A stretch of DNA of 64,000 nucleotides from positions 161,733 through 225,732 of the forward strand of contig JAVSML010025178.1 of NCBI GenBank assembly GCA_038503035.1, written 5' to 3'. This DNA is from Crocodylus rhombifer. Lineage: Eukaryota; Chordata; Crocodylia; Crocodylidae. Made by a program: the position numbers and the translations under genes. Positions 44,804-58,470 of this stretch are shown here, piece after piece (the first letter of the stretch is position 1; every line of letters starts with the position of its first letter). The notes beneath the pieces are model-generated. The model searched no databases, was not told where the DNA came from, and saw only the letters and a list, made by a program, of their open reading frames with translations.

Positions 44804-47135
44804 AATCTGAAGACCAAGAGACCCGCACAGAGATTAAGAACATGGGGCTTTGCCTAAGATGACAACAAGTAAGAAAAGATTCTGCCAAGAGGAGAATGTA
44901 GGGAAGAAAAAAGGAAGGAAAAAAAGGGATCTTGCTCCAGTGTGGTTCAATTCGTAGCGCTGGACTAAAAACTTTGCAATTATGGGTCTTCTGCAGAAAC
45001 GCTTAATGGTGCCTATATGCACTTTGCCCCCTCAGGTATAAGAAAAAAGAAGAACTCACCTGTTTGATACCTACTGGTCCAGCGAAAAACAAAAGGTGGC
45101 AGAAGCAGCAGAAGAAAGAAGCTGGAACTGGCTCTCCTTTCTCTCTTTGTTATTACTGTGAATATTGTAAAGAAATTAACAGCCCCCATGGCAGAAGAGA
45201 GGCTGGTAGCCACCCATGCTGGATTTCTATCATGGACTTTGTTTGGGGGAGGGAAAAATAAAGGACAACTTTATAGAAGCTTAATTTTTAACAAGGAATC
45301 AGACACAGAAAGTTATTATTTATTTTGCTCCTGTTTTCCTCTGAGAGCCTCAAATCTTCTGACTTGCATGTTTTTGTGCTTTTTCTTTTTCTGTTTGTTA
45401 TTTTTTATTTTTTTTATGAATGTCTGCCCTGCTAGAAAACAACAGTTTCATAACAGGAAAAGCATAGTGCTAAACAACTATCCCTTGACTCTCCTTCATC
45501 GGTTTTACATACAAAAAATATCTGCTAGGTAAAGGATACAAGAGAAGAAAACAAAGCAAAAATGTAGCTGTGATAGGTGATTTGTAATGAGCCCAAGATG
45601 CAGATTATTTTGACATAATTCTTGGATATTTTTTTCCTTAACATAAAACATTTTATTTTTAAAAAGTTATCCCCAAACTAGGCAACTCCAATAGGATAAA
45701 TCACTGAAAAATACAGTTGTAGGAAACAATCTTGCACTGGCTGGGAGTGAGCGACGGGGGCTCTTATGAACCTGTCCCATCTAACTTCTAAAAGTCTGTC
45801 AGCAACCACAAAAACCAGCATAGGGCAGAAAAATATCCCATTCAAAAACTCTTGAGGTTGAAGCATTTTTATTTTGTTCTGTTGGCAGCTGTCGATTTAA
45901 GATGTAGACTAGCTGCCTGTGGTATACTCACCATAATCTGGCTACAAAGTCCATGAGAAGCTGGAGCGCAAGCTGTCTGTGGGCATGCCAGCCCCTCAGT
46001 GGACTTCATGTTCGGGAGTGAGGAAGGGCAGAAGTTTTAGGTTAAGATCACTGGAGGGGAGAAAGAGAGAGACAATCAGTTTCAGCTTCACACATCCTTC
46101 AAATCCCAGCCGCTGTAACAGCTGATGAGGTGAAGGGATGGTGACATTCTAAGGGGAACGACTGTTTTCCGGAGCACATTTTATATTTAAAAAAAATAAC
46201 TAAAAAAAAATAAAATGTCCCATTATTAAACCATATTGTATGTAAACAACTGAAAACAAAGCTATTGCCAATGTGAAGTGTATTCTATTGATTGTTATGA
46301 TCTGATGCCTCTCATGAACACAAACTCCAGTATAACATACGATGTACATATTTAGCTATACTTCTGATGAAAATGCCCCAATGAGCAGAGGGGTTTGATA
46401 ATGTAAACCACGTAAGCTTAACTCTGTGACAAGCTTTTTTTTTTTTTTTTTTTTTTTGTAACTTTAATTTTTTTTTTCATCACGCCAATTGTATTTTACT
46501 GCAAAAGTCCTGCTTTAAAGAAACATACAACATGGATGTACATTTTTTTCTAAATATATAATTCAAATATTTGATAATGAACTAAGGACCAAGCTGCCAT
46601 GGATATCCTGCTTTCCTCCTCCTTCTGGTCTCTGTAGGCATATAGCTGCACTTTGTAAAGAAGTGGAAATAAATGAATGGGAAAAAAATTGTTGGGAGAA
46701 ACAGTAAGAATTTTTAATCTACTGAGTCAAAATTTGGTCCTTTTAACTTTTTGTCTTTTACTATGGTACAGCTGTACATTATTTGTACCCAGCTCAAATT
46801 TCTGTAGGTTTTGAGGGGGGAGGGAAGGGTTCTGGGGCAGAAGAAGGGTTATTGATATACTGTTGACAAAGTGCAATATATTGTCAGTCACTGCAGCATA
46901 GACAACAGCAGTCAAGATTTAAATTATTTTTACCTGTATCAGCATAAAAATTCTGCAGTATTTTCTGGTTTTATTTTTATTTTTTTTAATTTTGCTTATT
47001 TTTGAATTAGTGAACTAAGTTATTGTTAATTATGTACAACATGTTTATATATTGTCTGTAAAAAGTGTATGCTTTACTCATATTCCTTCAAGGTGAATCC
47101 TGCTAAGAATAATAAAATACCTTTTTGTGAAAGTA
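44804..47135 (+). other. GATA2: GATA2 3' UTR
   Basis: About 2.3 kb of AT-rich sequence after the stop, ending at the likely last poly(A) site. Other AATAAA hexamers occur at 45257, 46209 and 46668 and could give shorter forms. A 21-T run (about 46437-46457) and several AT-rich tracts lie inside. No other ORF in this stretch looks coding. The end is inferred from the hexamer at 47111 and the GT-rich sequence that follows. Confidence 0.75.
46437..46457 (+). repeat. Poly(T) run in GATA2 3' UTR
   Basis: About 21 consecutive T within the untranslated region. Confidence 0.9.
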
Positions 47136-47145
47136 ATTTGTGCCC
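47111..47145 (+). terminator. GATA2: Likely main GATA2 poly(A) signal and cleavage region
   Basis: AATAAA at 47111-47116, with a GT-rich stretch (TTTTTGTGAAAG, then TTTGTG) just downstream and TGTA motifs upstream (for example near 47057). Cleavage is expected around 47128-47135. The preceding 100 bases look like typical conserved 3'-UTR end sequence. Confidence 0.65.
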
Positions 47146-50100
47146 TGTTTCATGCCACTAAGCCTATAGTTTGTTAGGGAAGGGATAGAATAGGGAAGGG
47201 CGCTGAAGGGCAGTGGAATTATTAATTTTAAACTTTGTGAAGCCTCGGCAATCAATATTGCAAAAAGGTTAATGTGTTTAGGGAAAAATAACTTTGGAAT
47301 GACTTTTAATATAGAAAATGTTAAGTACAAAAGAGCATTATCAGGGTTTTATGTTGATGTAGGTTCACACGCTTTAACTATATTACAGATTCTAAACCAG
47401 TTTAAAATCCAGCACAGCACCCGTATCACTTAACAACCTGGTGTGTGAGGAGTAGAATAAAAAAGAAATCCTGCAGTGGGTGCTGAATAAGGCTTGTTCC
47501 CTGCTCCAGGATCATCAAGGAATTTTCTGCTGTGATTGACATGGAGGGGGCAACAGTGCCTGTGTCTGACAAACTTAGGGACCAAAGTTGTTCTCTGTGT
47601 CCCTAGAGATGGGACGTAGTACAGGCAACAACAAGGATAGCTTCTTTGGGAGATTCTTCCCTGTCACTGTGTCTCACCCTTGCCCTTGATGATGTCCTCT
47701 GGGGATGGCAGGGGAGCAGAGCCACAGTGGAGACTGCTGAGAAGGGCAGTTAGTTCCAGTTGTGGTGTGTGTGATTGACACCAGTGTGCCAGGACAAAGA
47801 CACCAACACATTGCACCCAGGCCACAAGCAGCTGTCGCAGGGTTACAGCCCTGAGGACTGGTTTAATCCAGGTGTATGCCTCTGACCTACTTGAGGAACC
47901 AGTAGGAAGAGATGTAGAACACCTGCAGCTCCCACAGACTTCAGGCAGGGAAGCAGGGGGTTGGCACCTCTCCTGTTAAAGCAGAATTTGAACAACAGGT
48001 GAAAGATGTGATCCTGCTCCCCCTGAAATCCATGGAATTCTGCTGCTGCTTATTTCAGTAGAAGCAGGCTGACGTATAATTGCTTACAGATTAAGGAAAA
48101 TAACCCCAGTTACTGTTAGCAAATTCATGCACTTTCCATCATTGTGTCTCTAAACCTGCAGTCTCACCTCTGGCTCTGCTTGTGAGCAATGCTTGCAAAT
48201 AAAAATATTAGAGATGCTATAGATTTGCTTCAGAGTGCCTCTAACAGATACAAGGCTTTCAGTTCGAAGGAATTAATCATCTCACTAACTTGCTTAGCAA
48301 GGCTTAATGCAAACACCAATAAAAACTGGTTGATGGCAAAGATACCATTCAAGTTCACTTTGTGACTTTTATTTAAAAAGAAACAAACCAACCATAAAAC
48401 AGATCTAAAATTGGGTTATATCTGAAAGGTTGTTATTCCCCTTCTTCAAATCTTTAAAGACATTTACCCCGCTGTGATGTCTGAAAGAAATGAACCGGCT
48501 GGTGGTGGCTAGTCTGAGGGGAGAATGGGGAGATTTTAATATTATTTAATTTAAAACACTTTACAATGATTTAGACACATTGAGCCACTTACTCCTATTG
48601 TTTGCTATGCACTTTGGTTGTCTCTTGCCCTAGATTAAGGCCTGGCCCTGTAACTAACTCTCCTCAGAGGTATCTTTGTTCCCTCATTGGATCAGCTTGT
48701 TGAATGAGGGCCGTGGACTGGGAGGACAGGTACCCTGGGTGGATATTCAGTAGGGAGGAATAGGTCTTCCTGGGTGTTTATACAGTTCTTAGGCCAGGAG
48801 GGTCCTCATCTTGACTGAAGTCTTTGATTGTTACTGAGATGCAAGTAAGAAAAAATCCTCTTTCCATAGGAGGGTAGTAACTGGTGAAAGATCAAAATGT
48901 TTTTCTGTATTGCACGTGTCATATTTGTATTGAAACATTCTACATAGGGGGAGACAAACAAAGAGAGGAGAACAAAAACTGGAAATGTGCAAAGTGCAGT
49001 GCGATGTATAAGCACAGAGCGGAGATCAAGGCAACAAATCAAGATTTAAACTCATTTAGCAGCAACCAAATGCTGGGGGACAGTTTCTCATTGACAGGTT
49101 CCCTGACATTACTTGCCTTTGGTTCCTGTTGTTGGGATTATTGTTTTAAACCGAGCTTAATTGTCATGTCTCTACGGCCACATCAAAAGCCAAGTAGATT
49201 AGGTTACAGGGAGTGTTTGATGTCAAAATACAAAATGCACAGAATGAAAGCTGAAAAAGGTAGCCTACTTTCAGAGATTTCTGGTGTGGCTTTTGCCTCC
49301 AACAATTTTTATTTGCAAAGGCTGCATTTTTAACGGCTGCATTTCCTTTACTTAATCTCGTCTTTCCTTGAATGAGCAAACTGTTTTCCTGCCACAGCAT
49401 GAACGAGTTAATGTTCCCTCTTTGATGGCAAACATGGCATAATTAATGCAAACTTCTTAAATATCTTGGTGACCTGTAGATGGCCACATGAGAGTTTTGT
49501 TATTTACTGACTGGCCAAACATTTATTGCTTATAGCGAGACAACTAGGAAACAGACATTAATTCTGATGTTGTTATCTGTGATTGTGTGTAAAGTTCAGA
49601 CCGTACAGTGTGTATATATATCAATCACAATTAAACATTTCTCTATTTCTTTTAGAAATGGCTTTCACTTTGGTGAAAGGGGTTGGGCCCAGAGCCCTGA
49701 CTAATGAAAGCCACTCTGTCCACAGAGCAGGTACAGCACAGCTAGTGACAGGACAAATCTCCCCCACACTGTGACCCTGACCTGAAAGGTGACAAAGGAA
49801 TTCAGTCTCCATGGGCCATTCAGTCCTCAGTCAACCTCCTGATTGTCAAAAAGGGGGAGCAAATTGGTGACAGCCAGTGTGGGTAGATCTGTGAAGTGAA
49901 CTCTCTTCCATAAGGAACTGGACTGAATACCACCAGGTAGGATGGCAATCAGCCATCAGGTGATATAATTAATTTATTACCAACCTGGACTGGATTAGAA
50001 TGTGTGACCTAGAAGTGAAATGCTTTGTTATCCCAACTCCTGGACCCGTCTGGTCCCTGCAAGTAAACATATCTAACTGCTATTAAGTGAGTTTTCTTCA

Positions 50101-53100
50101 ACTGCTATTAAGTGCGTTTTCTACACTGATATGAATGGAAATGAGACTGTCCTTATTCTACTGGATCATACCACAGCATCAGGGTTGCTGATTCATGCTT
50201 ATTTAGGAACTTCATGTACTTCAACAGCCTCGGGCTTAATTCTTATTCACAGTAGTTTTGGCACTGGGATCACTACATTAACTTAACTGGAAGTCACTCC
50301 TGATTTTATCCAGTATTAGTGAGATAGAAAGCAGGACCATAGACTATAGGCCAGAGACTGGACCTGAAGGAATGCAGCAATGTCAGAGCACCTCTGTTCT
50401 CGAATAATGTTGGTGAATCAGAGGACGTTCAGGGAAGGCTGACAATAACAAGGAAGATGCTAGGAGTCCTGAAAGGGAAAGAACTCATTATGTGTTGATT
50501 TTCAAATATTCAGTGATGTGTTCATACACTTAAGTTTCACAGGTATCCCCTAAGACTGCATTACATTCACTTCTTGCACTTCTAAAAGAGCTACATTCAG
50601 AGGCATCATAAATTACATATTGGGAAGACAGTGTATATAGACCAACTATTGATCCCAGGGAAGGGAAAGGCAGTGTGGCCCAAGATTTTCATGGGACCAG
50701 GATTTAGTGAAGTGAACATGAACTGGTTGGGTAGGACTACAGCAGTAAGCACAACCAATGCTGTACAATACAGTAAATCTCAGTGGGTACCACTAAAGAG
50801 GAACACTTCTAAGAAACCAGTATTCCCTACCCAAATGGTAGGGAGTAGTAGGTACTGCCAAGGCTCCGAAACAAGAGAAAAATCAGAAGCGTGTGAAATC
50901 AATCCCTCTGCAATAAGACAATATTTCTCCTTTGCTGTGGTGCACTTTTTGGACAAAAGTCAGCTCTGGCATGAGGCAGTGCAGAGAATATTAAAGCCCT
51001 GCCTGGGCTTATGTATGCCAGGGATGGCTTTGGCCTCAGGTTTCATGTCAGGGCCTCCCCTTAAGGTCTTCTGTAGCTTCTTCCATAAGTCTGGAATTTC
51101 CTCTGGAGTTTGCCTCTGCTGTTGTGTGCTGGCTACAGAGGGCAAGGCTGAGTTCGCTATGGCAGATCTCTTTCTCTGGGGTAAAAGGAGTCAAAGAATG
51201 GGAAGAGATTAGCTGTTTTGGTTGTTGATCTGCATCTTTAGTTCTTTCATTCATCCTCCCACCTGTCTAACTCTGGCACTTTGCTACCTAGTCCAGCAGG
51301 ACATTCCACTGGAATAGTTTCAAGGTGTCCCTGGCATGGTTTCATTCAACAGTATTTTAAACCATGTGCTACTACCTAAAGCTATTTTTTTTAACTTTCA
51401 TCTTTCCTTTTCCTTTAAGGACCAATATTTTGAGGGTCACCATGGAAATCAGCCAGAAGGGATGCATTTAATTTGAATAAAAGAGACAGGCTGCAGGCAT
51501 CGTGGAGTTCTGTTCATGGAAACTGTGTCCCCCAGCATGCATTGCTCCTCGAGTGCCGCAGGTCTGTTCAATGTAACCCTGCACCAAAATTAATGTTATC
51601 AGGACAAACTCTTTTGCTGACTAATTCATGTTAAGAAGAGGAGTCACTGTCCGGATTATTGTCATGACTCCCCAGATCTAACCCTGATTGATTACATCAC
51701 AGGTTTGTTCAACAACCTTGAAGAAAGTGACTTCATAGCTCTCTGACTCAGTTTCCCCAGTTGTAAAACAAAAATAAAAAAAAATAACCAGCCATATCAT
51801 ATGGCATGTGTGTCCTAGAAGTGTTAGTGTCATGCTGGGCACATGTCAGCATCCAGCAAAATTTGGGGCAAGTTAAACCAAATAATCTGTGGGGGTGTCT
51901 TGAAATCTTCAGCAGATGCCTTCTAGAAACAGGCACAATATTAATATTCTCAAGTTTGTCCGCCTCTTCCCACGACTGTTGCACTGCCGTTAGCCTTTCT
52001 CTACAGCTGTATGTGGCAAAAGTGACACATCAGAGAGATTAGTCATTGGAGTGTATCACCCCCTTCCCCCCCCACGACCGCTCCATGCACACAGAGGCTT
52101 GCACAGCGCGACAGATTTCAGCAGAGGCCCATTGTGAAGCAGCCCATTCCCCATCTCCCATGTGGTCAGCCCTTGACCTTCCTTTCACATGCTCTGGTGG
52201 TCACTTGAAAACTGAGAGAGAAAACAGCGTTGGTATTAAATAGCCCTAATTTGTCTCCAGCCCTTCTCTCCCTCCCCCCACTGACTTAACGTTTAAACCA
52301 GCTGAAGTTTACAACAAATCAAAGCCTCCCCATAGGCTCAGATTGTCTAAATACAGAAAACAGGAAGTGAGTAACCTTCAACAGGAAATAGTTCATCTGA
52401 TGGAGGCCAAGACCCAAGGCCCAGAGCCTTTCAGTCCTGCTCTCACAAAGCCAGAGGCAGCGTGTGCTCTATTGAAACGGACACTCGGGGTTTCGTATAA
52501 GGGAGTGGCTGGGGGAAAGAGCTGCTTTTCTGCTTCTCTTGCGGTTAAGCCGTGTCTGTTTCAAGAAAGGGGATAAGGTTAATGTCTGCGGAGAACAATA
52601 GATGGGCAGTTGTGGGCTTTCTTTTTTCTTTTTTGAAAAAAAGAACCCAGGAAGAGGAGGAGGAGGAGAAAAAGGTGACTAGGATCCAACTCGCTGCCTA
52701 TTGCTTCCTATGGAGGTGATAAAGCAAAGCCATATCAGGGACAGCATTGGGTTCTTTCCAGGACACTCGGGTGGGAAGAGTTTTTGTACTCAAGCCCAAT
52801 CGGTAATAAAGGAGAACATTTCATTTCCTCGGCAGATATAATAATAATTTATTTTTGTACAGCGTTGTTTTTTTTCCAGGAAGCTTCCCAAATTACTTTA
52901 CAGGCTGTATATGTACAGGGAAGACATAATCCACCATTGAAATGAAGCCTTATCTGTAGTGCTTCATGGAAGCTTTTTACCAGGGGGTACCCACACTTAG
53001 AAGGGAATACGAAGAGGAATATTAGTATCTGGAATGAAAGATGTGGCTGCCAGATACATTCAGACTTTGTCTTTGCTGAGATTCTGTATTCACACCACCT

Positions 53101-56100
53101 CCAGCATTGTGGAAACACAAAAGAAATCAGGACTTGTATATAAACATACCTAACTCCCCTTTTTCTCCTTGGTTGAAGGGAGCTGAGAGCTTGCCCTATA
53201 CAAACCAGCCATGAACACTGCCTTGCTGCACAGGGTTATGGAAACATAGGTCAGTAATGGCAGCTGGGAAATGGCACCTCCCTTCCTTGCCCACTAAAAT
53301 CTGCACCCGTGTGGATTTCATTCTGTTCTAATTAACAGTGTGTGGGATAAACATCAGGAGCCCGGGCCACACAGACTCGAAGCTACAAAAAAAAGAAAAG
53401 AAAAGGAAAGACAAAGGGAAGGCATGGTCTGATTTAGGACTTGGCACCGCCACATCTGAGAGCTTGGTTTAAGAGATCAGTCTTAGCTACTTACCACGAC
53501 AGTGAGGGAGGAGTGTTACAGAGGCATGTACACTCACCTGCAGAAAGAAGAAAAGGAGACTCCTCCAGAAACCTCCAGTAACTCCACCATCAGCAAAGGC
53601 TGGTACAGATGGACATTGTGATGAACAATGTTATATGTTGTATGAGCCTTGGAGTCCTGACATCATCATTGGGGGTGGGGGGACCTGTTCCCCAGCCAGG
53701 AATAAAGTTTGAAAGATATGAAAGGGAGCCTTTTAATTCACAGAATGAAGTCCCAAGATACCAGAGTGATGGCTACGTTCTACAGCCCTAAGATAAAGAC
53801 GCAGGTAGGATCTTCACACATTTTCAAGCACTCAGGACAAAGAAATAACTGGAAACAGGTAACTGGCTCTGTGTGTGTGTGCATGCATGCACATCAATGG
53901 CACATGAACTGGCACATGGGGTTATCACCAATCAGGTTTTTCCAGGTACCTAATTTGCACCCATGTTGCAAACACTAGCCGTATTTACACTATAAACAGT
54001 GGCCAGACTTTCTCTTGGGTCTTACAATAATTTTTCACCAGCTCATCATTGCTGAGTTCAACAGGAGCCCCCTGGTTGGCACGGGAGAGTAGAATCTGGC
54101 TCACTTTCTTACTGATTTTATCACGTGTACTGATGTGGTTTTGGTTTATTATTTTATTAGCAGTAAACATGCCAATGACTGGTTGGCAAGCCAGCTGGCC
54201 AGGGGAAGAAGCTCTCTAGTTAAGTGGACTCCTGACCTCCCTGGAGAAAAGTCTCTATTTTTTTTCCTATCACAACAGGTTTTCCCTTTGTTCTCTAGTG
54301 GGCAGGTGTTGTCCCACTGGGATGTGGAAAAGGCAGGCACTGATCTCATTAATGATACCCCCACTGGCAACAGATGAGAAGGGCATCCCTAGACTGTGGG
54401 ATAGTTGGGTTGTCACAATTCACTGGCTGGTGAATAATAGAGCTGGTTATCAGTGGCATATCCAGGGTTTTTAATAGGCGTCACCAGGGACCTAATGAAA
54501 GGAAAGAGAAAGGAGCATGAATGGTAAGAACTGCTCACAGCATTGCCAGAAACTGCAGCTGGACCTGCAGCAATATGCAGGCTGGTCTAACAGGGTCCGT
54601 CCGCCCTGCTAGTTACAAGTGATACCCAGAAATAATTCCATCACTACATTTTCTATTGATTTCTCTATTTTCCCTGCTATTGGGTGCTATTTGTAATGGC
54701 TTTGAAGTGAATTTTACACTGCTGCAAGAAGGTACGCTTACACCCCTGGAGCTCATGTCTAGGGCAGGTCTCAGTTAGGCAGCAGCACGGCAAGTATCTC
54801 ATACCCAACATGCACCCCTCCACAAATGTGCCTCAACCCACCTTTAGAAAAATCCTCACTAAGAAATTATGAAAAGGGAGGCCCAGTCCCTATGAGCCAG
54901 TGAGCCCTAGTTCTGTATCCTAGGTTTGCCAATAGATGCCAGTGGTGAGAGTAGATTTTCTTCTGTGTGTTTGATGTCCACCTCACTAGGAGTGGGATAC
55001 TGGAGGAGGTCACTGGGTCATTTCCTTTCCTCAGTGGTTGTAAAACAATTCTAGAGGGGACTTCTCTGGGATCTCAAGCTCAGGACCAGGGGTTCTGACC
55101 TCCTGAGTTCCTACAGTGTTGGTTGTGCTGAGGATTTGCTGTTGTGTACTTGGGTATTTGCTTAGCCTCTCTGCCTGTTTCTCTCCCTATAAAGCATTGA
55201 CAGCAAATAGTAGATGGTAGATGGCTGGTAGATGGCTCTGACCCATTTGTTCAAGTGAGTGAAGTGTTTTGAAACTGTAAAGTTCCAAGAACTGAAGCTC
55301 TACACTGGATAAATGCAGAGGCCACGATGTGAATCTGAGTTGCAAACTAGGCCATCTGCATTGTATCAAGGAGCATTTGAACCCCACTGGCCAGTGGACT
55401 GTCTCAAACATAGGGCTAATTCCAACAGAGAGTGCATGAGAACACAGGTTTTCAAGGGTACTCTTCAACTCCATGTTGGACTGGACACAATCCAGCCTGC
55501 AGCTATATTTACGTGGCAAAGTACTACACGGATCTGGCATCTTGTGGAGACCAGGGGCTGCTCAGGGGAAGTTTATTGAGCCTCCTTTCAGGTGCTGGGC
55601 ACTGAGAGGTGATGTCTCTACCTGCCTGCCCCAGCGGTATTTTTGGCTGCTCTGCCCAACCTCACTCAACAGCTCTGTCACCAGAGGATAACACGAACTG
55701 TGGGAAAGCACCAGCTGGACCTTGGCAGCTGGCAGAAGGCACGGTAGTGTCAATGTACACCTTCAGCTGGCAGAAGCCATGCTCCATTTGGCAGGGGTGG
55801 TACATCCCTGCTGACAGGAAGGAGGTTCTAGGGTTTGACTGGCAAAACTCTGTGGCATGGATTAGCCTAAGCTTTCAGTTCAATCACAGGGAAGGCTGGG
55901 CACTCTGCCCATGACAGGACTGGGCCTTGAATTTAGCTTCCACCTAAGAGGACACAAGTCTCACTGAAACCAATAGAAGCTGCACCCAGTTGTGCCAGGC
56001 TGTGTTTAAACCCCGGAGGACTGGAGAGGGGGATGCCACATGCAAAGGTGTCAAGGAACTGCCTTTCATTGGCATGCTTCATTGTGTTCCTTTTCCTGCT

Positions 56101-58204
56101 ACGTGTCACAGCTGTGGTTGCCTAGCTGCATCAGTCACACTTCTTGTGCATGCTTGCCAAATATCACATGGATGTAAGACAAACTGCTGGCCATCCACTT
56201 TGCGGCCAAATTATCCCCAGTATTTTCAACCACCATTGATCTCCTGGCTGAATTCAGCTTGGTGAAATGCAACTGCAGTTCCTTTCTACAAGCAAGGTTT
56301 GTCTCAATATGGCCTGGTGAACCTGGTCATTCCCTCTGCAAAGCCACTTTGCCCTCACCTCCATAGTGCAACCTAGACCATCTGCTGCTCTGGCTGTCAG
56401 AAACCATTTCATGCTGTACTTCTGGAGGCCCCTTTCACTTTTAGACCTGGCTCTGAACAAGCCCTTGAAAAAATGTGGCTATATATATATATTTTTTTTT
56501 TTGCAAGCTTTAATATGCATCAAAATCTGCTGTGGACTCTTTCTTCCTCTTTTGTCACAGTCGTGGTTTCAGAGGAGGCTTTGTGGCTTAGAGTGAGTCC
56601 TTGGACGCCTTGGGAAAAGTTCTGTAAAAGCAAACATCCTCTCCCAGCATTTGGGGCTCCAACCACGAGGTCCTGAACTCTAGTAGGTGGCCCCCTCTCC
56701 CACCTGGATCTGCACAAAATGTCTCTTCCACTCATTCATATTGTCTTGCTTTATAGATGAGGTTAAGTTTGTGGCACTCTGCTTTTCTCTGCAGTACCCA
56801 GCATAGTAATGGGAGAGTGAGCTAAATTCTATCCAGGTTTCTCACGTGACTCAGAAAGCCATCCTAAGCTGACCTGGAGGGCAGGTGAAAATGGATTAGA
56901 ACCCAACCGATCCAAAGCACCAGCTACTTGCTTGCAGACTGAGCCAACTGAATCTGGAGACACTGGCAAAATACATGACTATGGACCCTCTGTATGGTAT
57001 GCCAGCTTGACAGAGTCATTTTTCAAAACACAACTTCAAACTTAGCCATCCATAAAATGGGAAGAATAAAACTCAATCTGCCTACATTACAGGGTTAATT
57101 CTACACGAATTGGCTTCTGAGTACCAAACAGAGAGAAAGATCCAACAGAATCATAGGTGACAACCTCAGCCCCCCCATCCTTCTCCTGTTTGCACTGGTC
57201 TAGCTATTCATAGGGAACTGAGGCCTTAAAGCGGCCTTGAGAATGACCCCAGCATGGAGAAATCATTAGCTAGTATACAGAAATCCTTGCCAGCTCCCCA
57301 CAGGCCTCCCTGGACCATTTTGGGATTGGGTGGGAGCAAGACAGTTGTGGGGTGGAGTTGGCTCTGGTAATGCTGGAGCACAACATCTGCTAGTGAAGCA
57401 GGCCAGTAGAGTTGCTTTTTTAGAAGTCAAGGCAGCCTAAGCTGTGATCAGAAGAAAAGTGACATCAAGCCACATCCCTCCTCTTCCAGAAGTCTGCTCT
57501 GTGGTGTACGTGGTGGTCTAGGCCTTGCTGTTCAGAATTCAACTTGGAGGCTGGTTAATGAAAGTAAGTTTGGCCAGTTGGGTCACAAGAAAGGAGACAG
57601 CATTTTCTGGGCTATTGTGAGGGAGGCGAGCTATTTTGCTGTGGAATTTCCGGCTCTATTCTCCCTAACTCCCACCTCCTCACCCCATGGAAAATGAAAG
57701 AAATCTCCTTTGTGTAAGCATGATAGTAGATGTGTGTGCTGGGCCGTGGTTTGTGGCGTTTGGGGTGGGGAGAAAGTAGCATGCATGTATGCACACATGT
57801 ATGCATGTGTGTGTGAGGTTATGTTGAAGGGCTCAGGGCCAGCCCAGGACAGTTTTTCAGAAGTCCCCTTATGCATGTCTGTAAAAGTGGATCAGGCAGT
57901 GGAAACCATGAAACGGCCAACATGCTCAGCCACCAAATGACTGCCTTTTTATGTTCTTGTGTACAGCCACCCTCCCTTCCCCACACCCATTCCCTGCTGT
58001 GCCACAATGCAGGTTCCAGACAAAACTACCTGAAGTGGGTCCTCAAAGGGGCAACAATGAAGGAAGAAACTGAGAGGAGGAATTGCTGAAAATAATGCTC
58101 AATTTGGGCAAACCCTCACGGGTGAGTTAAGCTCAGAGTCCAAACTACTTCCCTTTCCTTCATCACACAAAGAATTAATCCCTCCGCCACATCTTTCCTT
58201 GCCT
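47146..58204. other. Intergenic downstream of GATA2
   Basis: No exon or intact repeat recognised over 11 kb. Neighbour genes known in mammals (a single-exon DnaJ gene or EEFSEC on this side) are not visible. A repeat-free, motif-rich stretch at about 49340-49610 is a candidate for conserved noncoding DNA. AT-rich (GAA/AG) simple patches occur near 52630-52670 and 53385-53420. Confidence 0.5.
57780..57816 (+). repeat. Short ATGC/TG repeat
   Basis: ATGCATGTATGC followed by TGTGTGTG. Confidence 0.8.
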
Positions 58205-58470
58205 GCATAGATCTCATAGATTTTAGGGTCAGAAGGGACCCATTAGATCATCGAGTCCAACCCCCTGCCTGGGCAGGAAAGTGCGCTGGGGTCAGATGAC
58301 CCCAGCCAGATGTTTGTCTAATATCCTCTTAAATACCTCCAAGGACGGGGACAGCACCACCTCCCTTGGAAGTGTATTCTGTATTTTGGTAACCCTCACT
58401 GTAAAGATTTTTTTCCTGATGGTAGAACCGAAGTAAGTTTAAATCCCGGGGAGGCCTGCTTCTCAGCCAG
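58205..58470 (-). mobile_element. CR1 LINE 3' fragment, minus orientation
   Basis: On the plus strand it begins with a 'catagatttta' block followed by 'gtcagaagggacc' and 'atcgagtccaaccccctgcc', the reverse complement of a CR1 3' terminus, then about 200 bp of degraded ORF2 end ('gaggtatttaagaggatatt' on the minus strand). The left boundary is clear, the right one approximate. Confidence 0.75.
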
